A stretch of 23,483 nt of DNA from Deltaproteobacteria bacterium (lineage in GTDB: Bacteria; Desulfobacterota; Desulfarculia; Adiutricales; Adiutricaceae), in NCBI GenBank assembly GCA_031277995.1, contig JAITLH010000085.1, positions 1 to 23,483 on the forward strand, read 5' to 3'. A program made the position numbers and the translations under genes. How positions within the stretch are numbered: the stretch's first letter is position 1; every line of letters starts with the position of its first letter. Positions 12,975-20,613 of the stretch are shown piece after piece. The notes below the pieces were generated by a model. That model was not told where the DNA came from and searched no databases. It saw only the letters and a list, made by a program, of their open reading frames with translations.

Positions 12975-15317
12975 CTAGCCGTAATAAATTTTCCGGGCTT
13001 CGGCGTAGGCCTGACGGACGTTTCTAAAGGAACTTCGGCTGGCCTTGTTTAGGACGTCCTCGGCCCCGGAGCTGGGGGGCATAAAAAACAAGGCCAGGGC
13101 CGCTCCCAGCTTATGCTGGTCAATCGAGCGGCTTAGGAAGGTTTTGAAATCCTTTTTCATGAGGACTTCTTCGAGAAAGGGGACGGCCGTGGGGGAGGCG
13201 CATTTGCCGTAAATTTGGTAGCAATCCAATAACTGGCGATCGTCGTCGTGGCGATCGTTTGAGTAGGAATTTCTTAGAAAATTAAATAAATAGCCTTCCA
13301 CGAGGGTGTTTCGCCTAGTCGAGATCGCGGGCCTAACCAGCCTTAGGACCGAGGGGTCGGTATCCAGGACCATGTGGGCGCAGAGATGGTGAAAGCTATC
13401 GGGGTCGTGTTCGAGAATGGTCCGGGCCACCGTTTCCCGAACGGTGGCCGATTTGTGCCTGGTGAGGGCGTTTAAAAACTGCGACGACAACTTTTTGACG
13501 TTACCCTGAAGGAGGCGGATCAATTGGTTAAGGGCCCGATCGTTTAGCCTTGAGACGATGTCGGAAGTCCTGGGCCCGGAATTCAAAAGATCGTAAGCCA
13601 CGAGCTCTATGACTAGCCCCCAGAGTTTTTGGTTGGCGATTTTTGGCAAAAGCGAGGTGAGGGTGTGGATGCCAATGGACGAGAGCTGGTATAGGCAATA
13701 ACGCAGATCCTCAAAGCCGACCGAGATGGCTTCTTCGGTGGGGCCGGGGTCAACCAAAACGTTTAGGGTCTCGGAGCTGTCGATCTTTCTTTGCAAATCC
13801 CGAAGGAGGGTGGCTTCCAGGGTATTTCCGGCCGCGGCCCGATCCTTTACGCCCTGGTAGAAGTTATTGAGATATTTAAGATCGACTTTTTTAAGGGAAG
13901 ACTTGATTTCGTTGGCCAAAAAAAGGGAAATTAGGTTAATGTTACTTTCGTCAATCAAGCCCGAGCCCATTAGAACGTTTATTATTTCCAGGGTATCGAA
14001 AGAAAAATTTCTGGACTCATCCCATTTCAAAAGGGCCGCTATTTGCTTGACCTCCCGACCCGACAGGCCCCAGTTTTTAAGCCTTTCTTCCAGTTCCGGG
14101 CCCTCGGCGGCCGGCCTTTGTTCCAAAAGCTCCAGGGTCAAGGGGTTGGTGGGTTTTTCCGGCTCCCCGGCCTCGATGTCCCTTTGGCTCATGTCCCTAA
14201 AGGCCTCGGCCACGGAACTCATGTCTATGTCAAGTTCGGCCTCCTCGTCGTCCCCGTTGGCCGCCTCGCCGTTGGCCTCTTGACTGCCCCAGGGTTCGGC
14301 GTTTTCGTCTTCCTCCCGGGCTTTTTTGGCGGCGGTAAGTTTTGAGAAGGAATCTTCTTGGTCGTTGAAGGTGCCCTCAAAATTGTCGTCGTAATTGCCC
14401 GAGTGCCGGGCGTCCAAGGGGTTAAAGCCGGTGGAGTCCATCTCCCCGCCGTCGGATTGGCTGTCGGTATTGTCCCCGGCAAAGTCAATGCCCGAATAGG
14501 CCACTTCGCCCCCGGGCGTTATGCCATCTAGGTTTTGGGGATCGGCGGGATTGGACTGGTCGCTACTCATGGCCCCCTTGGAGACCGCGCCTTGGCCCAT
14601 GCCGGTTGAGGTGGAGCCAAAAAAAGTCGTGGACTCGGCCAGGGCGAAAAGGCTGGCTATGGGTTTGGAGACCGGGGAGCCGCCTTCCGAGGCCATGGGC
14701 GAAAGGGCCTCCTGGTTAAACGGGGCGTCCACGTCCCGGGCCCCGGTGGGGGGTTTGGCCACCTTTAAGGAAGTTAGTTCGAACTCGGAATCGACTTGCT
14801 CGTATTCGCTGGAAATAATGTAACGGATGTGGTTTAGCGAAGCTTCCCAGAGGGAGGCCACGAGATCTTCCTCGTCGGAATCGACGTTCCTAAACTTCAA
14901 AAGAACGTCCAGAAAGGTTCTAAGCTCTTTCTCGGTCAGGCCATACTCAAAACTTATGGCCTGGATGCCGTCGCGGAAAAGCGGCCCGGCGATGATTTGG
15001 TCGGTGGGTTTTTCCTGATAGACCACGGCCCCGTCGTCGGCTAGTAGCTGATCCTTGGCCACTTCCAAAACCAGGGAGTTATTGTTGGAAAGATACTCGT
15101 TAAGCCACAGGAAAAGGGAATTCACGGCCTCGATGTTGGTTTTGTTGGTTTGCGGGTAAAGGGCCATGTTTTTCATGGTGACGACAAACTGTAGCATGGC
15201 CGATTTGAGCCTGGCGGCCCTTTCGGCGTCAATGGCCTTGGATTCTTCCCCCAAATCAGGTTCGTTTAAATAATCTACCGATTCCAAAACGTAAAAATTC
15301 CCCTTTGGGCGCGACAT
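12975..15317 (-). CDS. HEAT-repeat-containing protein, HD-GYP partner candidate
   Basis: 780 aa, no signal peptide. The N-terminal part (about 30-185) is a folded alpha/beta region (LYPQTNKTNIEAVNSLFLWL, SFEYGLTEKELRTFLDVLLK). Residues about 190-385 are low-complexity, rich in Ser, Gly, Asp and Glu, and likely disordered. The C-terminal half (about 400-780) is helical with HEAT-like units such as LNALTRHKSATVRETVARTI. HEAT solenoids bind proteins. Its place directly upstream of the HD-GYP gene suggests they act together, perhaps in surface or motility signalling; this is inference. The ATG lies in the loop of a perfect hairpin (15307-15325). An in-frame TTG at codon 11 with AAAGGGGA upstream is a possible alternative start. 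Confidence 0.7.
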   Translation of the reverse strand: MSRPKGNFYVLESVDYLNEPDLGEESKAIDAERAARLKSAMLQFVVTMKNMALYPQTNKTNIEAVNSLFLWLNEYLSNNNSLVLEVAKDQLLADDGAVVYQEKPTDQIIAGPLFRDGIQAISFEYGLTEKELRTFLDVLLKFRNVDSDEEDLVASLWEASLNHIRYIISSEYEQVDSEFELTSLKVAKPPTGARDVDAPFNQEALSPMASEGGSPVSKPIASLFALAESTTFFGSTSTGMGQGAVSKGAMSSDQSNPADPQNLDGITPGGEVAYSGIDFAGDNTDSQSDGGEMDSTGFNPLDARHSGNYDDNFEGTFNDQEDSFSKLTAAKKAREEDENAEPWGSQEANGEAANGDDEEAELDIDMSSVAEAFRDMSQRDIEAGEPEKPTNPLTLELLEQRPAAEGPELEERLKNWGLSGREVKQIAALLKWDESRNFSFDTLEIINVLMGSGLIDESNINLISLFLANEIKSSLKKVDLKYLNNFYQGVKDRAAAGNTLEATLLRDLQRKIDSSETLNVLVDPGPTEEAISVGFEDLRYCLYQLSSIGIHTLTSLLPKIANQKLWGLVIELVAYDLLNSGPRTSDIVSRLNDRALNQLIRLLQGNVKKLSSQFLNALTRHKSATVRETVARTILEHDPDSFHHLCAHMVLDTDPSVLRLVRPAISTRRNTLVEGYLFNFLRNSYSNDRHDDDRQLLDCYQIYGKCASPTAVPFLEEVLMKKDFKTFLSRSIDQHKLGAALALFFMPPSSGAEDVLNKASRSSFRNVRQAYAEARKIYYG

Positions 15318-15325
15318 TCGCGCCC
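15307..15325 (-). promoter_or_regulatory. Hairpin with the HEAT-gene start codon in its loop
   Basis: On the message strand GGGCGCGA-ATG-TCGCGCCC forms a perfect 8-bp, almost all GC stem with the three start-codon bases as the loop. Three more U-A pairs can form beyond one bulged G. The only Shine-Dalgarno-like G-run is inside the stem, so initiation could be blocked or controlled by melting the structure. Confidence 0.6.
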
Positions 15326-15337
15326 CAAAACGCTTGT

Positions 15338-15361
15338 CCCTAAGCGCTCGCCCGCTTAGGG
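15338..15361. promoter_or_regulatory. 9-bp inverted repeat upstream of the HEAT gene
   Basis: CCCTAAGCG (15338-15346) and CGCTTAGGG (15353-15361) are exact reverse complements separated by 6 nt, about 21 bp upstream of the start codon. It may be an operator or a second leader hairpin next to the start-codon hairpin. Two perfect 14-bp tandem copies of GCTATCGGGCGATG follow at 15368-15395. Confidence 0.5.
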
Positions 15362-15892
15362 GCGATCGCTATCGGGCGATGGCTATCGGGCGATGGCTAC
15401 CAAGCTCCGCTGGCCGGAAACGCCACGTCAACGCCGCCCGGCGCCCTTGGCCGAACCCTTTGGAAGGGCCAATGACGGTAGGTCGCCCTTGGCTACTGGT
15501 CAAACTTTACATATATTTTATCAAAGGCTCTCAGATATTCAAGGTGGTTTGGTTAATTGGTCAAGATCACCATCCATTAAGACTAACTTAGTTTTATTAT
15601 TGGAATTTTTCCCCCAAAAACCCATCGCCGTCCGCCCATCGCTTCGCCCCGTCCGTTCCCGACCTTAAAACGGCGCGTTCGCCAAAAACGGCCGCTTTGG
15701 CCCCCAGGGCTTGGCCTGGACAATTGGCGTGGATTGGGTTTCGAAAGGCCGCAGCGGGGCTATTTTGGCCGTTTACGGAGGCGTTTTCGCTAGGTCAGGG
15801 TTTTGGGACGTTTGGTCTTCCAATTAAACTTATCGGTTGGTTGGGGCCGGCCCATGACCGGGCCCGGCCCGGGCTTGGATTATGGGCCGCGG
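15362..15892. other. 530-bp gene-free region
   Basis: Apart from the 14-bp tandem repeat at 15368-15395, I see an AT-rich stretch at 15508-15610 that could hold the promoter of the minus-strand HEAT/HD-GYP operon, and GC-rich palindromic sequence near 15846-15874 just downstream of the acid phosphatase stop. Open frames lack ribosome binding sites. No RNA gene recognised. Confidence 0.5.
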
Positions 15893-16627
15893 TCATTTGG
15901 GGCTAGATCGCAGGGCTTTTATTTCTTCCTTGGCCTTACCCAAAAGTTCCATGAATTTGGGATCGGCGTGGAGGCGGGCGTTTACGGCCGAGGCCACGTA
16001 CCGGCCCGCCTCGATGTCGCTGACCCAATGGACCCCGCAGATGACCCGGGAAAAGCCGTAATCGAGACCGCGCGAAAAAATGGCTTCTTGGCGGTCCGGG
16101 GAGATCTCGGCTAGGATCAAGGCCATAAGCCAGGAATAGACGCTATGCCCGGAGGGGTAGGCGCCGTTGTTTTTAATGGTGCCTTCTTCGGAGGGGAGGC
16201 AGGTGGTTCCGAAGGGTTGGTTGAAATAAACGAAAGGCCTGACCCTTTGGAATTTGTCCTTGGCCTGGTTAAAGGAGACCTCGACGTCCTCCGAAGCCCT
16301 TTCCAAAAGCTCGTAGGTAAAGGGGGTGTTTTTTTTGTCCAGGACCAGGCCAAAGGAGTCTTTGAAAATGGCGTTCCAGTTTTTGGCGATGTCGGCGTCC
16401 TCGGCGGCTTTTAGCCAACGTTCGTCGTCGCGTTTGGTCCTGGTTTGCCAATAAACGTTAATGTCCCTGGCAAAGTCCGGGCTGTCGTCGGCTGGGGGCG
16501 GCGGTAAAAAATTAAGGCTATTGGGGACTTGGGACTGTTCTAAAAAACCGACCGGCGAGGCGGCCAGGGTCGGGTTTAGGCTAAACCAGGCGAAAAAAGC
16601 CAGGGCGAGGGTTACGATAGTTTTCAT
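15893..16627 (-). CDS. phoN: Class A non-specific acid phosphatase (PAP2 superfamily)
   Basis: A periplasmic enzyme releasing phosphate from many organic phosphoesters. The 244-aa precursor has a signal peptide (MKTIVTLALAFFAWFSL, cleavage near LAAS at 21-24). The full phosphatase signature is present: K123-x6-R130-P131, PSGH (158-161), and SR-x5-H-x3-D (S193, R194, H200, D204) in SRVICGVHWVSD. The catalytic His are H161 and H200. The segment AEISPDRQEAIFSRG is very like PhoC/PhoN enzymes. The name phoN versus phoC cannot be decided. It is transcribed away from cinA's 5' end on the same strand, 104 bp after the cinA stop-side gap. The ribosome binding site is weak. Confidence 0.92.
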   Translation of the reverse strand: MKTIVTLALAFFAWFSLNPTLAASPVGFLEQSQVPNSLNFLPPPPADDSPDFARDINVYWQTRTKRDDERWLKAAEDADIAKNWNAIFKDSFGLVLDKKNTPFTYELLERASEDVEVSFNQAKDKFQRVRPFVYFNQPFGTTCLPSEEGTIKNNGAYPSGHSVYSWLMALILAEISPDRQEAIFSRGLDYGFSRVICGVHWVSDIEAGRYVASAVNARLHADPKFMELLGKAKEEIKALRSSPK

Positions 16628-16731
16628 GATCGCGTCCAGTTTTGAGCCCTTAATGAGCCATTTTTATTGTGATTAAAGGTCAAAGAAAAAAACGTAAAAT
16701 CTCTATTCTTCCTTAGTGACTTCGCTAAATC

Positions 16732-18006
16732 TCACTCTTGGTCAAGGTTTTTTAAGTGGTTCCATAGCAACAAGGCCATCAGGGCCCCGGCCCTGGCCAT
16801 GGCCATGGCCTTGGTTCGGCCAACCTTTGGCACGTCCGAGGCTATTTCGCGGTAACCCGAGGGGGTTTTTTGGATGACGGTGGCCTTGACCCTCGTTTCC
16901 ATGCTAAGGGGCGGCGGTTCGACCTCGGCTTTTTGGGCTTTTTCGAAGACCTGGGCCGTTTGGCCGGGATCGTGGTTTTGGATGATCCCCACCAAATCCG
17001 CCCCCAATGTCCCAAAAAGATAGCCAACCGCCGAGTCGATGGAGTTTTCCCCGGCGTTAACCAAGGCGGCCAGGTTTTCCGGTTCCAAATGATCCAAAAA
17101 CATTTTCCCGGCCGAACCCAGGGTAAAGGTATCGACCAAGCCCAAACGCAGGGAGCGTTTTTTTAATTCCAAACAAACCGCTTTGGCCAAGGTCAGATCG
17201 CCTTGCCCCACGTAGTTTGGCCCCAGGCGTTTGACGATCTCGGAAACGATTGGGGCTTCAAGCCGGTCGGCTTCCCGGGCGTCCATGGCCTTTGAGGTTA
17301 TGAGTATCCTTGTTTCGTAGGCCCCGGCCAGTAAGCCCAAAACGGGATTTTTTGAGGAGCGGATTAGATCCCCCAAAAGGTCGTCAACCAGGCTTTCGCC
17401 CAAGGCCGAGGCCCTTATGATGGTGGTCCGGTGGTGGCCAAGGCGGGCGGGAAATTTTTCCGCGAGTTTTGGCCCCAAAAAAACGTTGACGATGTTTTTC
17501 ATCTCCTGGGGAACGCCCGGGGTAAAAAGCATGACCCGGTTTTTTTCCTCAACCGAGAAGGCCGGGGCCGTACCCCATGGGTTTTCGACCAAAAAGCAGC
17601 CGGCCGGGAGCCAGGCTTGGCGAAAATTGTTACTCGAGCAACTATGGCCGTGGCCGATCATGAAGGACACGATTTGCGTAGCCAAAGCCGGGCGATATTC
17701 CAAGGGTTTCCCTAAGGTCCTGGCCACGGCCAAACGGGTCAGATCGTCTTCGGTCGGGCCCAGTCCGCCCGTCACCAAGGTCACCTCGTAATCCCTAAGG
17801 GAATCGGTCAAAACCGAGACCAGGGCCCCAAGATCGTCCCCGACGGAAACGTGCCTAACCACGTTTACGCCCCTTTCCGACAACCAAGCCGACAGCCAAG
17901 CGCTGTTGGTGTCGGCCATCTGCCCCAACATCAGCTCGCTTCCCGAGGTAATGATGACGGCTTTGGGCGGGACGCGCCCATGAACGTTGGGATTTATTTG
18001 GTCCAT
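16732..18006 (-). CDS. cinA: CinA family protein with degenerate C-terminal deamidase domain
   Basis: CinA proteins join an N-terminal MoCF-like domain (COG1058, ADP-ribose pyrophosphatase in studied members) to a C-terminal PncC NMN deamidase. The 424-aa protein has a clear MoCF part: TSGSELMLGQMADTNSAWLS (20-39), SVGDD (54-58), TGGLGPTEDDLT (79-90) and FTPGVPQEM (161-169). The C-terminal region (about 270-424) aligns by position, but the hallmark AESCTGG reads VDTFTLG (291-297), and the following Lys and the TGIAGP motif are absent. NMN deamidase activity is therefore unlikely. It could be structural or a new activity. The start ATG at 18006 has GGGGAAG close by. The gene is divergent from the Can1-like gene. 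Confidence 0.85.
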   Translation of the reverse strand: MDQINPNVHGRVPPKAVIITSGSELMLGQMADTNSAWLSAWLSERGVNVVRHVSVGDDLGALVSVLTDSLRDYEVTLVTGGLGPTEDDLTRLAVARTLGKPLEYRPALATQIVSFMIGHGHSCSSNNFRQAWLPAGCFLVENPWGTAPAFSVEEKNRVMLFTPGVPQEMKNIVNVFLGPKLAEKFPARLGHHRTTIIRASALGESLVDDLLGDLIRSSKNPVLGLLAGAYETRILITSKAMDAREADRLEAPIVSEIVKRLGPNYVGQGDLTLAKAVCLELKKRSLRLGLVDTFTLGSAGKMFLDHLEPENLAALVNAGENSIDSAVGYLFGTLGADLVGIIQNHDPGQTAQVFEKAQKAEVEPPPLSMETRVKATVIQKTPSGYREIASDVPKVGRTKAMAMARAGALMALLLWNHLKNLDQE

Positions 18007-18415
18007 CCGCTTCCCCGACTAAATTTTTGTAAATTGCCTATTTTTCCGCGAATAGGCCCGAAACTCATGCGTCTTATGATAATTGGAAAATTTCGATTGA
18101 TCAACCCAAGCCCGCGGCGTTGGCCGCCGGGCTTTTGGCTTGGCTGGCCGGCTTGGTCCTTTGGTCCGAGCCAACTTGACAAAAGGCTTTGGTTTACTGT
18201 ATTAAGCTTATTTGAAGCCCTTTTCGTTAATAAACGGGTAGATTATGGTAAAAAAATTGGCTTTTGCCTTGACTAAGTAAGTAGATTGCTGAATTTATTG
18301 GAAAAATTTTTCCCTTAAGCCGCCCGGCGGGCCGCGCCCCGACGGCGGATTCTTTTGGGAAAGGCTCCCAAAAAACCTTATTTTTGAACCAAGACGAAAG
18401 ATTTGAGGAGCGCCC
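18007..18415. other. Divergent intergenic region between cinA and the Can1-like gene
   Basis: Gene-free, 409 bp. It holds a strong hairpin with TTTT at 18108-18136 (AAGCCCGCGGC/GCCGCCGGGCTT, one bulge), a promoter-like pair at 18176-18205, and a perfect 8-bp hairpin TTTTGGGA-AAGGC-TCCCAAAA at 18353-18373 in the presumed leader of the Can1-like gene. No RNA gene recognised. Confidence 0.55.
18176..18205 (+). promoter_or_regulatory. Candidate sigma-70 promoter for the Can1-like gene
   Basis: Consensus TTGACA (18176-18181), 18-bp spacer, TATTAA (18200-18205), reading toward the gene at 18416. The leader would be about 200 nt and includes the 18353-18373 hairpin. Confidence 0.45.
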
Positions 18416-20452
18416 TTGACCGCGAACGTCGTTTACGAAAAAACCCATTTCGTCTCTTTGATTGGCGAGGCGGCCTCCAGCGCCATCGTTCCCTACATTG
18501 GCTACCTAAAAAAGTTTGGGGAGCCCTTGTCGGTGGCTTTAATCGTCACGCCCCAGGTAACCCAGTGGCTGCCGGGACTGGTCAATCTCATTAAGGAATT
18601 GACGCCCGAGGTCAAAATCGGTAAATACTTTATTTCCTCCGGGTTTGGGGACGGGGACGAGGATTATCCAAGCGTCGAGGCGACCTATCAAAAACTTGAG
18701 GACGATTTGGGCTTCTTAGCCATAAACATGATGGGGGGCATGAAACGCCAACTCTTGGCCGGTCTTTTCGCCCTAAAGGGGCGGGGCCATTTATTTCTCC
18801 AACTCTCGGAGGATTGGTTCATGGTCTCAAGGATCGTGGGCCAAAGCGTTCATACCGACACCATGGCCTTGGAGGCCAGCCTCCCGACCCAAAAGTACCT
18901 TGAGCTGCAAAAAATAGACTATCGAATCGAGCCGGATCCGCCCTGGGATCTTAAACGTTTATGCCACGAGGCCCGCGTGCCGCTTCCGGAGGGGGCCATG
19001 TTTAACGTGTCATTGGGCGGAAACCGCGTGGACTGCGTTTGGAGTTCCGGGGGCTCGATGATGCGTTTTCTTTTGATTTCCCCGGACAAAAATATCGGCG
19101 GCGCCGAGGCCCTGGCCAACGCCCGCAACATCGAGACCTTGGCCAGCACCAAGTGGTGGACTAACGGACTTTTTAGCCGGCGCATTTTCGTGTTGGAGGG
19201 TTTGGCCAGGATTGTCGATCGCTACGAATACGAAGTTCCCGGGCTGGTTAAATCTTACCGGGTGGATTGGGAGCCCAGCCATTTAACCCAGTCGGCCAAG
19301 GAAAGTTTAAGCGAGATTTTTTCGCCGCCCAAAAACCACCAGGTCCACCCCCAGATAAAACGCCAGCCCCTGGATTTGGCGCCCGTGCCCACGCTGATAA
19401 CGGCCATGGGCCGCATGAGCGACGCGACTTTATTGGCCATAGTCAGCCATAAAATGCCGCAAGTGGTCTTGGTTTACACGCCCGAGGATGAGTGGGTGGC
19501 CCACATGGTTAAGGTCTATCAAGACAAGGCCAAGGACTTGGGTCTCCAAAGGGTTTTGTTGGTGCCCTCGGACTATACGGCCGCCAACGTCCACGCCCAT
19601 TTGCCGCCGGATTTAGCCAAATACGCCGCCGTTAACATCACCCCCGGAACCAAGCCCCAGGGCCTGGCCCTGGGCCTTTGGGCCAAAAACCACGGCGTCC
19701 CATCGTGGGCCATCGACCGGGACGTCATCCGCCGCCTTGACCAAAATGCCCAAACCATCCGGGTCCGGGGCCTAAGCGTCAAAACCAGGCTGGACTTTAC
19801 CTTGGAAACGCGGGTGACCGATTACGGCTGGGGCAAACACTCCCCGGACTGGCCCCAGGATCTCCCCTACCGAAAATTGCTAAAATTCATGAACCTGGCC
19901 GTGGAGAAAAAACTCACCCATCGCCTTCACCACGAAACCTTGGAGATTTGTGGCCATCGCCTGGAATGCCTAGACCCGGTCGAAAACTCCTGGCGGTTTT
20001 CCTGGGCCCCGGACGACTCTTCCCCGGCCGGTTCCCTTGATTTGAAAGGCGGCTTTTGGTACGAACGCCTGACCGCCAAGGCCGTGGACGCCCTAAACCG
20101 CGTGGGCCCCATCGTCTGGGACGTCTCCTGCGGCGTGGAGGTCTCCATCCCCGGTTATTCCCGCCACTTAACCGAACGCGACGTCCTGGCCGCCAATTCC
20201 CGGGCCCAGCTTTTTATGATCTCTTGCAAAACTTCCTCAAAGCTAAAGGGCGGCGATCTTAAAAAGGTCCTCCTGGAGCTTGAGGCCATGGCCAAGACCA
20301 TGGGCCGTTTCGTTATCCCCGTCCTTTGCCACATGGGCCTGGAGCCGCCCAAATCCGCCGGCGAGGCCATGGTCATCGGCTGGCCCACCTTGTGCCAGCC
20401 AAAAGAACTCCTAAGGGCCCTCACCGCGGCCGCCAAAAACGTCCACGGCTAA
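18416..20452 (+). CDS. Can1-like protein: two CARF-like domains plus PD-(D/E)XK nuclease-like domain
   Basis: Can1 and Can2/Card1 are CRISPR type III ancillary nucleases switched on by cyclic oligoadenylate binding to CARF domains; Can1 has CARF, nuclease-like, CARF, nuclease order in one chain. This 678-aa protein fits: CARF-like 1 (about 8-170, ligand-loop-like NMMGGMK at 104-110), a middle degenerate nuclease-like part (about 178-290, NRVDCVW, FLLISPDKN), CARF-like 2 (about 322-440, TLITAMGRMSDATLL and NITPGTKPQ at 407-415), and a C-terminal nuclease domain (about 540-640): GGFWYE (E550), TERDVLA (D589) and MISCKTS (K605). The usual ECK here is SCK (Ser603). The TTG start has GAGGAG 5 nt upstream. 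No cas gene, Cas10 or CRISPR array is in the window. Family assignment is from motif pattern only; a CARF nuclease outside the Can1 group is the main alternative. Confidence 0.75.
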   Translation: MTANVVYEKTHFVSLIGEAASSAIVPYIGYLKKFGEPLSVALIVTPQVTQWLPGLVNLIKELTPEVKIGKYFISSGFGDGDEDYPSVEATYQKLEDDLGFLAINMMGGMKRQLLAGLFALKGRGHLFLQLSEDWFMVSRIVGQSVHTDTMALEASLPTQKYLELQKIDYRIEPDPPWDLKRLCHEARVPLPEGAMFNVSLGGNRVDCVWSSGGSMMRFLLISPDKNIGGAEALANARNIETLASTKWWTNGLFSRRIFVLEGLARIVDRYEYEVPGLVKSYRVDWEPSHLTQSAKESLSEIFSPPKNHQVHPQIKRQPLDLAPVPTLITAMGRMSDATLLAIVSHKMPQVVLVYTPEDEWVAHMVKVYQDKAKDLGLQRVLLVPSDYTAANVHAHLPPDLAKYAAVNITPGTKPQGLALGLWAKNHGVPSWAIDRDVIRRLDQNAQTIRVRGLSVKTRLDFTLETRVTDYGWGKHSPDWPQDLPYRKLLKFMNLAVEKKLTHRLHHETLEICGHRLECLDPVENSWRFSWAPDDSSPAGSLDLKGGFWYERLTAKAVDALNRVGPIVWDVSCGVEVSIPGYSRHLTERDVLAANSRAQLFMISCKTSSKLKGGDLKKVLLELEAMAKTMGRFVIPVLCHMGLEPPKSAGEAMVIGWPTLCQPKELLRALTAAAKNVHG

Positions 20453-20482
20453 GCCGCGGAAGTTTTTGGCGGTAAACCGTAA

Positions 20483-20529
20483 GGCCAAAATTGACCGCTC
20501 GCCCCAACCCCAGGCTGGCCGGTTTTTTT
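20483..20529 (+). terminator. Weak candidate terminator of the Can1-like gene
   Basis: GGCCA (20483-20487) can pair with TGGCC (20516-20520), with a T7 run directly after at 20523-20529. The stem is short and the loop long. A wider GGCTGGCC/GGCCAGCC inverted repeat (20513-20520, 20567-20574) also spans this gap between convergent genes. Confidence 0.3.
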
Positions 20530-20613
20530 AAGCCTTTGAGCTTTGGCGTTTTTGATTAACCCATAAGGCCAGCCGTTTTAATTTAGGCCAATCCCGATTA
20601 AAAAATGGCCCAG

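Noticed and set aside
14225..14488. 87-aa Pro/Thr-rich minus-strand frame
   Set aside because: Shadow of the low-complexity acidic linker of the HEAT-repeat protein in another frame.
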